Counted from the stretch's first letter, positions 49,121 to 60,608 are shown. The stretch is 64,000 nucleotides of DNA from Synanceia verrucosa (GCA_029721515.1 CM056570.1:5027601-5091600), one strand, 5' to 3'. Translations and numbers: made by a program. The notes: generated by a model not told the origin, from the sequence alone.

Positions 49121-49389
49121 TACTAAAATTCATGAATAGTGTATGATTTACTCTTGAGAGTGGCCACTTTTGCATTCTTTTCATTCAAAATAATAAAAAG
49201 AAGTATGAGGATTTTGTATGTATCATTTTAAAAAAATGAAACTTGTATGATTTGGGTATTTATCAGAATAGTATATGACAATAATGATACATACAATATC
49301 CTTATACCTCTTTTTATTATCTTGTATGAAAAAAATGCAAAAGTGGCCACTTTCAAGGGTAAATCATATACTATTCATGAATTTCAGTA
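49121..49389. repeat. Long hairpin MITE (arms of about 106 bp)
   Basis: Arms 49121-49226 and 49283-49389 are near-complementary over about 106 bp, with a 56-bp spacer. Matching pieces include attcatgaatagt, agtggccacttttgca and ttgtatgtatcat with their reverse complements. The element has no coding capacity and no other copy in this window. Its transcript would form a long double-stranded stem. Confidence 0.85.
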
Positions 49390-49560
49390 CATTTCTGTAA
49401 TTATTTTTTTTCCGTCTTTTTTTCCGTATGGGCAGACGAGACAAAAAGCACAAGGTTAGCACATCATACTTGCTTTAATCCTATTTATCTTCTATGAATA
49501 CAAAATGCAGTGATGCAAAGATTATGTTGAGCAATAATGATCATATTTGCAAAGTGGCTA

Positions 49561-49927
49561 AAGAAGAAGAAGAAGAAGAATTCCTTTATTAATCCCTCAA
49601 TGAGGGAAATTACATTTTTTTTCACTCTGTTAGTATATATATACATATATTTTTCAGTTGCACATTACACACACAAGTCATGAAACGAACACATGCACAT
49701 GCATTAGAGGAGAGGTGTCAGAGTGAGGGAGCTGCCCCTTATCCAGGCGCCCCGAGCAGTTGGGGGTTCGGTGCCTTGCTCAAGGGCAACCTCGGCAGTG
49801 CCCAGGAGGAGGAACTGGCACCTCTCCAGCTACCAGTCCACTCTCCACATTTTTGGTCCGACCTGGACTTGAACTGGCGACCCTCCGATTCCCAGCCCAA
49901 GTCACTACAGACTGAGCTACTGCCGCC
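49561..49927 (-). repeat. tRNA-derived SINE, near-complete copy
   Basis: Read on the minus strand it starts GGCGGCAGTAGCTCAGTCTG. It has a polymerase III A box (TAGCTCAGTCTG, 49919-49908) and a B box (GGTCGCCAGTTCAAGTCC, about 49882-49865) at tRNA-like spacing. It ends with a LINE-like tail 'aatttccctcattgagggat', then 'taataaagg' and a (TTC)n run. A second, degraded copy is at 38713-38877. It is a retroposon and not a tRNA gene. Confidence 0.85.
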
Positions 49928-50612
49928 CCAAAAGAACCAAATGTATCTGAACATTGACAAAAAATGTATTTCATTTGCTTCCTCCCACAGTATCCACTCT
50001 CACAGGAACCATCGTTGACTTGAATCATGAGCCATGACATTTTAAGTTTAATATAATATTAAAAATCTTCTGACTCTTAGCCCTTGTGATGGCCTCACCT
50101 GCTTCCACACAAATGTCAGTAAGGCTCCTGCTCACACCTCAGTTTTCAGTTTACACCTAACAGGTGTTAAGTGTGTTTTAAACTCATGAGATTCATCAGC
50201 AAACATAGCTTTTGTATCATATGTCATACTCAAATGATCAAGCATTTCTGCAGTAAATGTGTTCTAGTCATATGTATAAAGCATACATGTAGTTCTTCTT
50301 TCTTTGAGTTACCAGAGCTGCTGTTTGCTGCTGCTGTGGACATCTTGTCAGGCCAGATCAAAAGGTCACTCCTAAAACAGAACTCTTAAATACAGGAAGT
50401 GTCTTAATCAGAATGTACCAAGTGCACACCAAATCAGGGGGGTGATTGGGATTTCTACTTTAGATATTTTGTTTATTTCTTTAGACTATAATAGTTTATT
50501 TGGTGTTTTAGTCATGGTTAATTGCGAAACGCTGCTTGACAAATTTAATTTTAATTACAGTTTAGTTGGTGGAGTTTGTTTCAACAAGGGTCTGGATCAG
50601 GTAACATGACAG

Positions 50613-50760
50613 TAGGTGGTTGGGTGGTTAGCACTGTCACCTTTCTGTGTGGAGTTTGCATGTTCTCCCTGTGTCTGCGTGGGTCTAGCTTCCTCCAACC
50701 GTCCAAAAACATACATGGGGATTAGGTTAATTGGCTAATTTAAATTACCCGTAGGTCACA
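50613..50760 (+). repeat. Common teleost interspersed repeat, partial copy
   Basis: Contains 'tgggtggttagcactgtcac', 'gtggagtttgcatgttctcc', 'gtgtctgcgtgggt' and 'ggggattaggttaattggct', in the same order as the copy at 3993-4135. Confidence 0.8.
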
Positions 50761-51544
50761 AACGGATAAATGAGAAATGCTCCTTTTAAGTCTGGCCTGA
50801 ATGTGACTCATACATACATTTTTAAATCCTGCAAACCGCGAACCACACTGATCGTTATCGAGGGTATCTATTAGAGCTAATGTATACCTGTTGATTCAGC
50901 GAGGCAGACATATATTATTCATGTGTCAACTATCCTATGACTCAGCAACATAATTGTAGATGTGAAATTGAAGCTGAATGGAGGCTGATAATGGACAAGG
51001 CTTCTTGTCATTAACATACCAAGTCAAAATGTAGTGGATCATACAGCATTGCAGAATCCATTTCATGTCTCTCCCAGAGGTAAAAGCAGTCTTTACAGAG
51101 GCTGCAGTTTCTAATACAAGTCCATAAGAGGCGCTGTGAGTTCTTCCTATTGCCTTCATTGACATTTAATGATAATTATAACTCGGGTCACACCAGGGAC
51201 AGATGCACATGCTCACTATCAACACACACACACACACACACACACTGCCTGGTTAAAAACATGAAGACATTAGCGGTAACTTGATGCTGAGTGAGTATTG
51301 ATCTACTCTCAGGGGGCTTAGAGAGTGAGAGAACACTAGACAGCACTTTATCACAGCACTTGACCATCTAGACTGGCCACTATGTGTGTGTGTGTGTGTG
51401 TGTATGTTAGAGAAAGGAAGATGGAGCTTTAACAAAAGACTTTGTTATGAGGAGATATTTTGCAGAAGATCGAAAACCGTCAAACCTGTTGTTGAATTCC
51501 AGCCTTGCGCTTTATTCATTACTAAAAAGCAAACTTCCTTTTCC

Positions 51545-51583
51545 TACCTTCCTTCCTTCCTTCCTGCCTTTCCTCCTTCCTTC
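51545..51583. repeat. (CTTC)n-rich tract
   Basis: An imperfect run of CTTC units on the plus strand. Confidence 0.8.
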
Positions 51584-51680
51584 ACCATCCCTCCCAACAT
51601 CCTCCTGTGAGGTCCTGACTGACACATTCAATCTGCATCTATAACATTATACAGACCAGACTGAGTAGTAATCAGGCTGA

Positions 51681-51685
51681 GCGTG

Positions 51686-51748
<63 letters not shown>
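51681..51748. repeat. (GT)n microsatellite, about 34 units
   Basis: The longest simple repeat of the window, a nearly perfect GT run with one GC step. Confidence 0.97.
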
Positions 51749-53639
51749 CCAATAGGGATTTCATGATTATGATTGCTGAGGACACGCGCTGCTCAAATTC
51801 TTCAATGATTGCCTCCGAACGAAACATAAATGCCAAACAAAACAATAAACCCTTCGAGGGAGCGAGAGAAATGACAACATCATATACTTGGAGTCTGTTG
51901 CTTGAAGATATCCAGACCACAATAACATGAGCAAAAAGTGACCAAAAGGGACCTGAAAACAAGGAGCAGATGGAAAATCCACCATATATAAGTGCATGTG
52001 TGTGTTTAAATGTGTGTGTGCTTGTATCTATATGTACATTGCTTTCATTTTGCTAATAATTGTGGTGTATTTGTATGGTGCTGTTAACACACAGCCCTCA
52101 GTAACCAGGTGAGGATACATATAGGTGCAGACAGAGTTACTGTATGTTTTATGTCTCAACCCTTCGGCCATTGACACATCTGTCTGTTTGTATTTTTTTT
52201 CTATTTGTCTCTTAACTTGATATCTGCTTACTGTTCTGGCAGAGCCACGTCGTCACTCTCCATCCAGATTCATTCAGATTTACTGTATGTAAAGCATGCT
52301 CACACATGCAAACACGTTGGTCTTGTCTTTTGACATAGTTCAAATCATTGCCACTGACTGTGACTGATTCCTTTTGTAGTGTTTCAGAGCAAAAGTAATT
52401 TCCATAAGGTTACAAAAACAATCCCCGGCCTTTGAAATTTCTCAGATTAATGTGTTTATTTCATCTGATTAGTAGAAAAACAGGACTTTCAGTAAAATAA
52501 CATGTGACGTATCCCACTCAGTGGCTCCTTGGTTCTCTCTGGTCAACATGGAATGATTGATCGTTAAAAGGGGATTTTGAGAAAGAAGGAAAAAAAAGTT
52601 GGACACGCTTGTTCTCCGTCATTCCTTTGAGCTAAAGTAATGGTTTATACAGGAAGAATGATGATTTGTAGAGTGAGAAGTTTAAAAAACAACAGTTTTT
52701 TATTCCAAAAAGTGACATAAAAAAGTGAGGATAATTGCTCACTTGCATTCAAGTTAGCAGTCAGGGATCGATTTTAATTTAAACCCTATAAAGATGCCTT
52801 TACATATAAAATGATGCATTTATGCCTGGCTGACACATTCCCTTACATGCTTGAATTAAGTTACGAAAACATCCAAATGTAAAAATCTGATCAAAGTAAA
52901 CTTTGCAAAATTGAATTTAAGAATAAATCTAGAGCGATTACTCAAGCTGACACTCCTCCAGCTCTCTGATCTCCAAGCTTCATTCGCCCCAAGAAAACTG
53001 CACTCAGAAACACTCCTCATGTAAAGCAAACCAAGAAATATAAATTGAATGAGATACACTTGTGCGCTCCTTTCTCCCCATATTTCCTCTCCTCTCTCGG
53101 CGTGCTTTCTTCACTCAGTATTTTTTTCTATTTTAATTTGGCCTCTCTATTTATTTTTCTTCATTCTTTCATTATTTGAAAAAACATAGCAGGCATTCCG
53201 GCTGTAATACCACCGAGATTTGGTATCAATGTGTGTGTGTGTGTGTGTCAGCAGTGAACACAGAGAGAGATGGCAGTACACTAGAGACGTTAGGCATTGC
53301 CTCATAGTGATTCATCCCTGTGCTATGTGTGCATGTATGCAGATATATCAATCACACAGGGGCATTATGGGAATACTGGAGAAGACTCATAATGAAGACA
53401 CTTAGACTGGCTCAGAGCTGCATTTTCATTTGATTCATTTATCCAGTCATCAGTAGATCCATGTAGCTACAGACACCCTCCATGCATGACTGGTAGTTGC
53501 ACCATAACACCATTTCCTTCATTGCACAACAGCTGAAAATCTCTCTGAGGAATTACTTAAAATCAGTATGACTTGATGTACATTTTGACTGATACTGAAG
53601 CACATTCACAAGTACTTCCATTTATATATCTAAATCATA

Positions 53640-54105
53640 AATTAAGAAAACATCTGTAGCCATCCTTCATAAATTCTTTTCCAGATATTTTGAGACCGGT
53701 TGCATTGCTCTAGCTCCTTCCTACATGAAGTTATGGTTAAAAATGCATATTTGACCTTGGTGACCTTGACCTTTTACTGATCTTGATCTTTGACTGAAAC
53801 GATGACTTCTGGATTCCTATATTAGTATATTTACCAAATTAGGTGATGATTGGCTGAAAATTGTACACTCTAGAGCATTGAGAAGTATGCAAAACCCCCC
53901 ATACATTACTATGGTGTGACCTTTCATTTGACCTTGATGACCTTGAATAGGATCTGATTGCCACTAAAAATTAATCAGTTTTAAGTTAGGCCACTTCTGA
54001 CCAATCAATCCTGATTTGGTCAAAATCCGTCCATAAATTTTTTAGTTATTTTGCAAACCAACAAACCCTGGTGAAAACATAACCTCCTTGGTGGAGATAA
54101 ACATT
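53640..54105 (+). repeat. Interspersed repeat with repeated 'tgaccttgacc' phrases
   Basis: Contains 'gttgcattgctctagctcct', 'tgaccttggtgaccttgacc', a second 'gaccttgatgaccttga', 'cctgatttggtcaaaatccg' and the end 'ctccttggtggagataa'. I recognise this as an abundant fish interspersed repeat by its wording; its class is not clear to me. The direct TGACCTTG repeats would also resemble nuclear-receptor half-sites by chance. Confidence 0.55.
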
Positions 54106-54525
54106 CAGCCATTCTATCACTCTGTCACAGTCAGCCTAAAACATACAGTGGATTATGTAACTGTACAAAAATAAAGTTGGTGGACTAATAACTTGTGCAG
54201 AGGAGTGACCAGCTACCTCTTAACATGGCAGCATATTTTGACATCTATTTACATGCAAACATGTGATATGATTATAATTATTATTATTTTAATACAGGAA
54301 AATATACATAATGTTACCCTTTAGTTGATTGTTTGCAATGTGTGCTTTCATTGCTGTGTGACGTCAGACAACCGGGATCTTTGTGAAGTTTCTCTGTTAT
54401 TCTAGGTCGGAAATGTTGGAGTTCTGAGTTGTCTGGAACGCAGCATTTATTAAGAAAAAGCAGGTGGTTTATCTCTCCTTATAGGGTACTTATGTGTTTA
54501 CTTTCCCTTACTTCAAATGTGAATG

Positions 54526-54655
54526 GTACTTACACTAGACTCTTCCCGTACTTTACTCCTTAGAGCAAATGGTACTTATGCTAGTCTCTTCCCGTTCTTT
54601 ACACCTCAGGGCAAATGATACTTGTGCTAGTTTCTTCCCGTTCTTCACTATTTGA
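54526..54655. repeat. 46-bp tandem repeat, about three units
   Basis: The block gtactta.gctag..tcttcccgt recurs at intervals of about 46 bp starting near 54526, 54572 and 54618, with 10-25 percent divergence. It adjoins the probable LTR at 54711 and may belong to the same element. Confidence 0.65.
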
Positions 54656-54710
54656 AAGATACCTCGTAGTCAACTTCCCCTGCTATGAGCAGTATTAAAC
54701 CAGTAACAAG

Positions 54711-55381
54711 TGTCTGACTCCCAAAACAACTAAATATAACTTTCACCTGCTTTCCTGCGTGGTCGTAGCTGAGAGGAAGAGATGACGAGGAAATCGAAGA
54801 GATTCTCAGTTAAAACCTCTATTTAATGAGTGAGACGAATGTTGGGACAGATCTGAGTCTTGAGGCCTTGGGCGGTCCAAGAACCTCACACAAGGCTAAG
54901 TCCAATCCTTTTATAGCTTTTACAACTTTCACTTTCTAACTAGGCGTTGTCTTCAGGTCTTCGGGGTGTTGGATGTCATCAGTTCTTCTCTTCATTGGTT
55001 AATATTTGGTGCAAAAGGGCGTCCCGAGGCGGCACATTTTGGCCCTCCAAAGTGTTATTGTGTGCCCACCGGAGATATCTCCAGCCAGAGCAGATAAGGA
55101 CACATTCCTGTACTCTGTGAATCTCTGTTCTTTGTCTGAAAACCATGAAACTACTTTTACACTATTCATTATGCATAATAAAGCATTTCAACATATTTAT
55201 CAGAATAAAATAGTAAACCTCACAACTACTAAAACTGTATATGACTGAATACATCATAACGTGTGCGTATAATTAAAGCAAACCATAATTAGTAAAAATA
55301 TCTGATTATAACAAACCATAACTAGTAAACATGTCTATGCTTAAAACAAATCATAAAATAGCACAAGCATGACCTCTCACA
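54711..55381 (-). mobile_element. Probable solo LTR of an endogenous retroelement
   Basis: The segment starts TGTCTGACTC and ends GACCTCTCACA, so it has the TG...CA ends of an LTR. On the minus strand it has a strong TATA box (CTATAAAAGG, 54916-54907) and an ATTAAA poly(A) signal about 85 nt downstream (54827-54822), which gives a plausible U3-R-U5 order in about 671 bp. An ISRE-like GAAAGTGAAAGT (54936-54925) sits just upstream of the TATA box. No internal genes, matching second LTR, target-site duplication or convincing primer-binding site were found, so the call rests on layout. Confidence 0.4.
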
Positions 55382-55831
55382 TCTCAACGGGGCCTATCTA
55401 TCATGTTAGGGAAAACAGAACCTCTTTTTCCCCGCTGTGTGAAACCTTCCTATCGTCTCCTGGAGATACATAACCACAATGAGCACAAATCTATTGGTTA
55501 CAAAATGCTTAGGAATTGTACAGGCTGAATCAACAAGAGTCTGGAGACTCAGTAGGATGAGAATGATGTGACCTTAAAAAGAGAAATAAATTCCAGTCTG
55601 CAGCTTTTATGTGGAGCTGAAAAACCATCTTTTAAGCAACGCCTCTGGTTATATGATTTTTAAACTCAGGCTAATAAAAATATAGCTACAATCTAACAAA
55701 ATGCATACACAAAATTCCAACACATTAGACCGGGTTCAACTTCCAAAAATACTGGATCCTACACTTCCCATGATGCATCTCTGTAGCATCTTGTGTTCCT
55801 CCCTCCTAAAAGTCTTAATGATGCAGAATGT

Positions 55832-58681
55832 TTATCTGGGCAGTCTTATCTTTACTGACAGTTCAGCTGGAAGAATTTTTGTATTTGCACGAAAATAAGG
55901 AAAGACTGTTTTTGTGAAAGTGTATTTTATGGTGTGTATGAGTGTTTTCCTATCCAGGTCAAAAAAAGATAGGATTCCTTGGTCATAGTCCAGATGGACT
56001 CTGATGTTTTGGGGAAATGAATCTTCAGATACAACTTTCACATAGTCATGTGGAGTAAGTTCACGGACAATGTCAGTGCAGGTGCACAAGTAGATGCCCC
56101 AAATGTTCTTATAGATTTCACCCTTAGCAGCCACACCAACGTTCCAATATTTCGCCACCTTCACATCCCAGCTGTGTATTCCAGAGCTAAAGCCTTCAGA
56201 GCCCAGAACACCTGAGTTGCCCAACCTTTCTGGGTTTGGAAGAAAGGGTGGACACTTGCCGCTGACTGTCGAACGAGTCATGTGCTCTGATATAGTCAAC
56301 AGTGAGTCGCCAGTGTTGGGGTCCAGAGTTACAGGAGCTTCAGAGAAACACAAACAAAAGGGAACATTGATTGAGAAGAAGAAGAAGTGTTGCTTTTCGG
56401 GGTGTCCTGATACAACTTTTTCTTCTCCAATACAATACCGATATTGCAGCATTGAGTATTAGCTGATACCGATATTAATCCGATACTATATCAGCATGAA
56501 TGATACTTTTTTTTTCTTTTACTTATTTTGTAGTATGGAATGTTAAAAAAAGGCTTGATCAAGTGATATTACTCAAACAGAGAACAATAGTCAGCAACAG
56601 TAAGTATGAGGAAAAACTGACCTATTTATTATTAACCAATGGGTTATATCAATTTAACCTTAAACATAAGAATATTCTACAATTGAATAAAACAAAAAAA
56701 AATAAATTAGAAGACCCTAAAAAATAACCTCAATAAATCCAATAAAAACAAAAAATATACATTAAAAATGCTAAATAAAAACTATTTTAACTTAAACATA
56801 TTCTACAACTGAATAGAATGAAAAAAAAAAAATTAGAAGACCCTGAAAATCCTCAAGGTTTTTTTTTGTGATGCTGCTTTAGCGATGAGGTTGGACGTAT
56901 TAAAATTACCCGCTTCTGAGCCACTACGAGAACTTGTGCATGACGAGATTTGCACTCAGCTGCAACGTCTTTTTCGGACTTTAGTGAAAAATCCTGCCAC
57001 ACGGTCTACATCACTCCTGCTCCTTGCTACTTTGTTAGCATCTTAGCACAGCTGTTGTTGTGATCACTGGTTTCTGCATGCTCGACAGAAGAGCTGGAGT
57101 GGAGTCTGGAATGGACTGACGCTATCAGAGTGCTGATATCAGAGATTTTAGACGAAGGCCAATATAATCTGACTGTTTTTTTGTTTGTTTGTTTTTTTTT
57201 TTTTGCTAATATCGGACTGATATCCTATATCAATACCAGATCGGGACCCCCTAGTTGGTCAGTTACATGAACATGATACTGCACATCGAAATGTCAAACA
57301 TAGCGAGGCAGAAACACTTTGCTTACTGTATTGGATTATGTCCTTCATCTTCTTCCAGACCATGAACAGCAGGTTCCCCAGGTGTTTGGCCTCATCGATC
57401 AGGGCTCCTGATGGAGTCTCTGGGTTTGGTAGGTTGCATTGGGATCTGAGGGAATATTAGACAGACAAAAGTTACCACAATGCACCACACTGATCACATT
57501 TTTGTCTTGCGTTGCATATTTTAAAGTTGTATTCTTCACGACTATACCCTCCTGTCGCCATGTTGAAGGTGACACACTTATAGTGTTCAGGAATCGACTT
57601 ACCGCTCCAGATTGGATTTGATATTCTGTCAAATAAAAACAGACCATGATAAAAATACAATATGAGGGTTTCAAATATTCCATATTAGGATCAGAATATG
57701 ATTAGCTAATTAAGACAATCAGTACCAGCATGAATGGGACGTCTTCAGCTTTCGTCTCCCTCTCTATGGCTTTGATTTTGTCTGTGAGCGAGGAGATCTC
57801 TGCAGTCAAATTAACAATCCTGATGTGCATTGCTTCACTCTTTTGCGCCGCCTCTTTCCTCACTGCATCGATCCTCGCGGTCTCCTCCGCTCGCAGGAAC
57901 TGGTAGAGCTTCTGAAACTCCGCTTTGATTGTCTTCTCAGTCTGCTGAGCCTGGAACTAAGGAGGAGAAACACAATGTCTGCATGAACAATGCAAGCAGC
58001 TTTCTGCTGCTTCACAATTATATCAGAGACTTACCTTGATGTGGCCGGCGATTTTATCACAGTTGAGCTTTTGTGCTTTAAATGACCCCTGTTTGCTTAT
58101 TAAATGCATCATCTTAAGCTTGAGTTCGGCCTAGAAATGAAAAGTGTCTGGGTTAAATACATAGTAGAAGGTGGGTTAAGTTACACAACACAACTGCTAT
58201 GTGCAATTTGAAGAGTTATTGCTAAAATTATGAATACTAACAAAACAAAAATCTCCCTTAGTGGGTCATATATGAGGTTGCTTACCCGATAGGGTCCTGC
58301 TGCTTCACTGATGGGGACACAGTTGTGCTTCTTGTGTTTTTGTGCATCCCTGCAAATCACACAGATGAGCTGTCGATCGTCCTGACAGAAGAGCTTGAGC
58401 TTCTCACCGTGCAGCCTGCACATCTCCTTAGATCCTCCCTGACTCTTTTCCCGCCTCAAAGTGTCAGACAGGTTTCTCAGAGCCAGATTACGTGGAGGCT
58501 GAGACATTGGAAATATTTCCTTACAGACCGGGCAGGTCTGGAGTCCACTCTGTCTCCACCACTCCTGAAGACAGTGCTTACAGAAGCTGTGACCACACAA
58601 CAAGAGAACAGGATCCTTGAATATATCACAGCACACAGGGCAGGTGTAATCCTCCTCAGTCAGCGATGTGTTGGCAGCCAT
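55832..58681 (-). CDS. TRIM35-like RING-type E3 ubiquitin ligase (RBCC-PRY/SPRY)
   Basis: Six exons on the minus strand: 58681-58286, 58130-58035, 57956-57726, 57625-57603, 57445-57327 and 56337-55832 (1371 nt, 456 aa), with exon sizes 396, 96, 231, 23, 119 and 506, the classic TRIM/B30.2 pattern. A C3HC4 RING uses Cys14, Cys17, Cys29, His31, Cys34, Cys37, Cys50 and Cys53. A B-box type 2 uses Cys88, His91, Cys99, Asp102, Cys107, Cys110, His116 and His119. A coiled coil covers about 130-250. A PRY/SPRY domain covers about 289-456, with LDPNTG, GFSSGIHSWDV, WNVGVA, IRVHLDYDQGILSFFD and VFPYF. All zinc ligands are present, so ligase activity is likely. The protein most resembles fish TRIM35-like/NF7-like members, a family expanded in teleosts and often tied to antiviral immunity; the exact name is not assigned. 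The start gives MAANTSLTEEDYTCPVC. Intron 5 (56338-57326) carries a repeat. Confidence 0.9.
56395..57262. mobile_element. Degraded hAT-like element in TRIM intron 5
   Basis: Both ends carry related inverted sequence: the left has 'ggggtgtcctgatac', 'ataccgatatt' and 'agctgataccgatatt'; the right, reversed, has 'gggggtcccgatctgg' and 'gatatcagtccgatatta'. GATAT/CGATA motifs cluster only at the two ends. The interior is A-rich with no transposase. No clean target duplication was found, so class and limits are tentative. Confidence 0.45.
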
Positions 58682-58708
58682 TCTGTTGATTTCTCAGACT
58701 GCTGACTT

Positions 58709-58728
58709 ACTTTCACTTTCTTTCTTTC
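58709..58728 (-). promoter_or_regulatory. ISRE/IRF-like element upstream of the TRIM gene
   Basis: On the minus strand the sequence reads GAAAGAAAGAAAGTGAAAGT, which contains the IRF-type core GAAANNGAAAGT at 58720-58709. It lies 28-47 bp upstream of the TRIM start codon, in the promoter or 5' leader. Interferon-stimulated TRIM genes commonly carry such an element. Binding is inferred from the consensus. Confidence 0.5.
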
Positions 58729-59094
58729 AGATTCACTCAGGAAGTTTAGTTCCAAATGCTTTCAACAAACACTCCTACGTTTCCTGTTGTAAAAAAAAAC
58801 TCTTTGACTGTCTTGCTTAGTTTTTGTTTTCAAAACATTACCTCGAGCTGACTTTTTGTCTTGTTCCTGTCTTCTGTGTGAAAAAATGGGAGGAGTTGTT
58901 GTTTTGTCGTCAGTAGAAATACGCTCATCCGGTTTAGCCAAAGAAAGGAAGGAAATGATCTTCTTTAGTTTCATTCTTTATCTTCCTTTAAATATTACAA
59001 ATGGTAAACCTATTGTAAAGGGTTATTTGGTTTGGTGATTTGGTCACATTTGAACACACATTACATGTCTTTTTTCCTCTGCAGAAGTGACATT

Positions 59095-60422
59095 AAAGCA
59101 CACAGTGCTGTGCATGAACGCAACGCGGTCATATTTTCGGTGAACTGAACGGCTCAGCTTTCAAATCATGCACGTGAACGGGAGCGCGTTCACTCTGGCG
59201 AGCACGAACCGTTCACGCTCGCGATAGAAAGTGGGTTTCAGGTTTTACGACACTGTTTATAGCAAACACTATGACAGTCACTGTGACAGTCCAGTGCGGC
59301 TGATGCGCGAGGGGAGACGTAATGCGCATATGCGTTACCGCGAGACGCATGGCGCGTACAGCATCAAATCAGCTCGAGGAAGGAGAGAAGACACCTGTAA
59401 CCAGCTGTAATGAGTGACAGACAGCACTCTACAGCTGACCAATCAGAGAGGAGCTCCCGCACGCGCTTGCAGAGCGAGTGAGGAGCAGTCATGTCGTCCA
59501 AAAGACATCATGAGTCGGGAGTGAAGCAGGCAGATATGTTGTTTAAATCAAACTTTGTGGCACAGTTTACCTGAGCTGCCACTCATTAGAGATGATTCTC
59601 TGTCTCCAGTCTCTGTCCAGACTGGAGATTTTTTCCCCAGCAGCCCTGATTAACACTTATTAAATGTCTTATTAAGGCCCTCTGCATTCACCTCTGATGA
59701 AAAAGAGTAGAAAAATGACCATTTGGTGGCCGTAGATATTGATAGGATATAAACTTTAGCCTATAGCCTATCAATTTATGTTGTTACTATTATACTTATT
59801 ATGTAGTAGCAGCATATTTGTAGTATAGTCTGTAAAAATAGATAGTAGTATAATAATGAAAGTTATTATTATTATTATTGTCATTAGTTCTAGTTTGCAT
59901 TAATTGCATTTTAATTTTATTGAGGATGCACATATGCATGGTGTGCGCCTCATACAGCATGCGCAGAGAATAGATATTAATATTTATTTGTTTATGCATG
60001 TACTTATTTCAGGTTGATTTTATTAGACTCATACAGCCAGACTACCTATACATTTGTTATTGCTAATAAAGGTTGGTCAGGCAGAATGGTATATTGTTGT
60101 ACAGTCATTTTATAGCCAACCTATGATACATTTGGGACAGGGGAGGAGGCGGAGCGAGGGAGGTTAGAGCCCTGAGTGGCAGTGATTTACAGCTGATGAA
60201 TGGTTAAGAAGAGGTTCTATTGAGTGACATAGTGTCTGATTTATTAAAAAAAAGTAACAGCTGAAAGTGAACTAGTTCATTTTTAGGACTGTAAGCTTAG
60301 TTCTTTTTTTTTTTTTTTTTTAAAGTGAACTATGAACGTGAACAAGTTCATTTTCATATGTGTGAACTGTACTTTGAGCCAGTTCTTTTTTAAATATGAA
60401 TTGGCACAACACAGAAAGCACA
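59095..60422. mobile_element. hAT element with perfect 8-bp target duplication
   Basis: The direct repeat AAAGCACA at 59095-59102 and 60415-60422 flanks an element of 1312 bp (59103-60414). Its ends are imperfect inverted repeats: the left is CAGTGCTGTGC and the right, reversed, is CTGTGTTGTGC (9 of 11 match). An 8-bp duplication plus a short C-A-G-type terminal repeat defines the hAT superfamily. Sub-terminal GTGAAC/GTTCAC words are repeated at both ends. The left interior (59120-59490) is CpG-rich and promoter-like and leads to an ATG at about 59490 (MSSKRHHESGVKQADM) that stops after 27 codons. No transposase remains, so it is non-autonomous. Confidence 0.85.
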
Positions 60423-60570
60423 CACATCAGCTATACACATCAAACTCCCAGCAGTGAAAATCACAAGTGATTTGACCCTTGACCGCTGCAGCAGTAGCCA
60501 TCACAGGCTAACTGCTTTAACGTGACGGCACACACCACCATGTGGCCAGCTGATGTGGTATACTCTTTAC

Positions 60571-60571
60571 C

Positions 60572-60602
<31 letters not shown>
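60571..60602. repeat. (TC)n microsatellite
   Basis: A perfect TC run of about 32 bp. Confidence 0.95.

Positions 60603-60608
<6 letters not shown>

Larger units (their letters stand above)
37740..55831. other. 18 kb gene-poor, repeat-rich interval
   Basis: No gene was recognised between the C1q-like and TRIM genes. The interval is unusually rich in GT/CA/GA microsatellites (41.6, 45.7, 46.4-46.5, 47.8, 48.0 and 51.7 kb). It carries two SINE copies, a truncated TTAA fold-back MITE, a Tc1-like non-autonomous element, a hairpin MITE, a common fish repeat and a probable solo LTR. An ORF at 45057-45275 ends near a GTAAGG but resembles nothing I know. Non-repetitive stretches (about 44380-44600 and 48520-48760) could be regulatory; nothing can be claimed. 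Confidence 0.5.

Noticed and set aside
49865..49919. A tRNA gene suggested by polymerase III A and B boxes
   Set aside because: The rest does not fold as a tRNA, and the unit continues into a LINE-like tail with a (TTC)n end. It is the head of a SINE.
53730..53960. Repeated TGACCTTG as nuclear-receptor response elements
   Set aside because: The phrases are part of an abundant interspersed repeat, so the motif count reflects the repeat and not selection for receptor binding.
55832..58681. TRIM gene as a pseudogene because of intron repeats and split ORFs
   Set aside because: All six exons join in frame with standard splice sites, and every RING and B-box zinc ligand is present.
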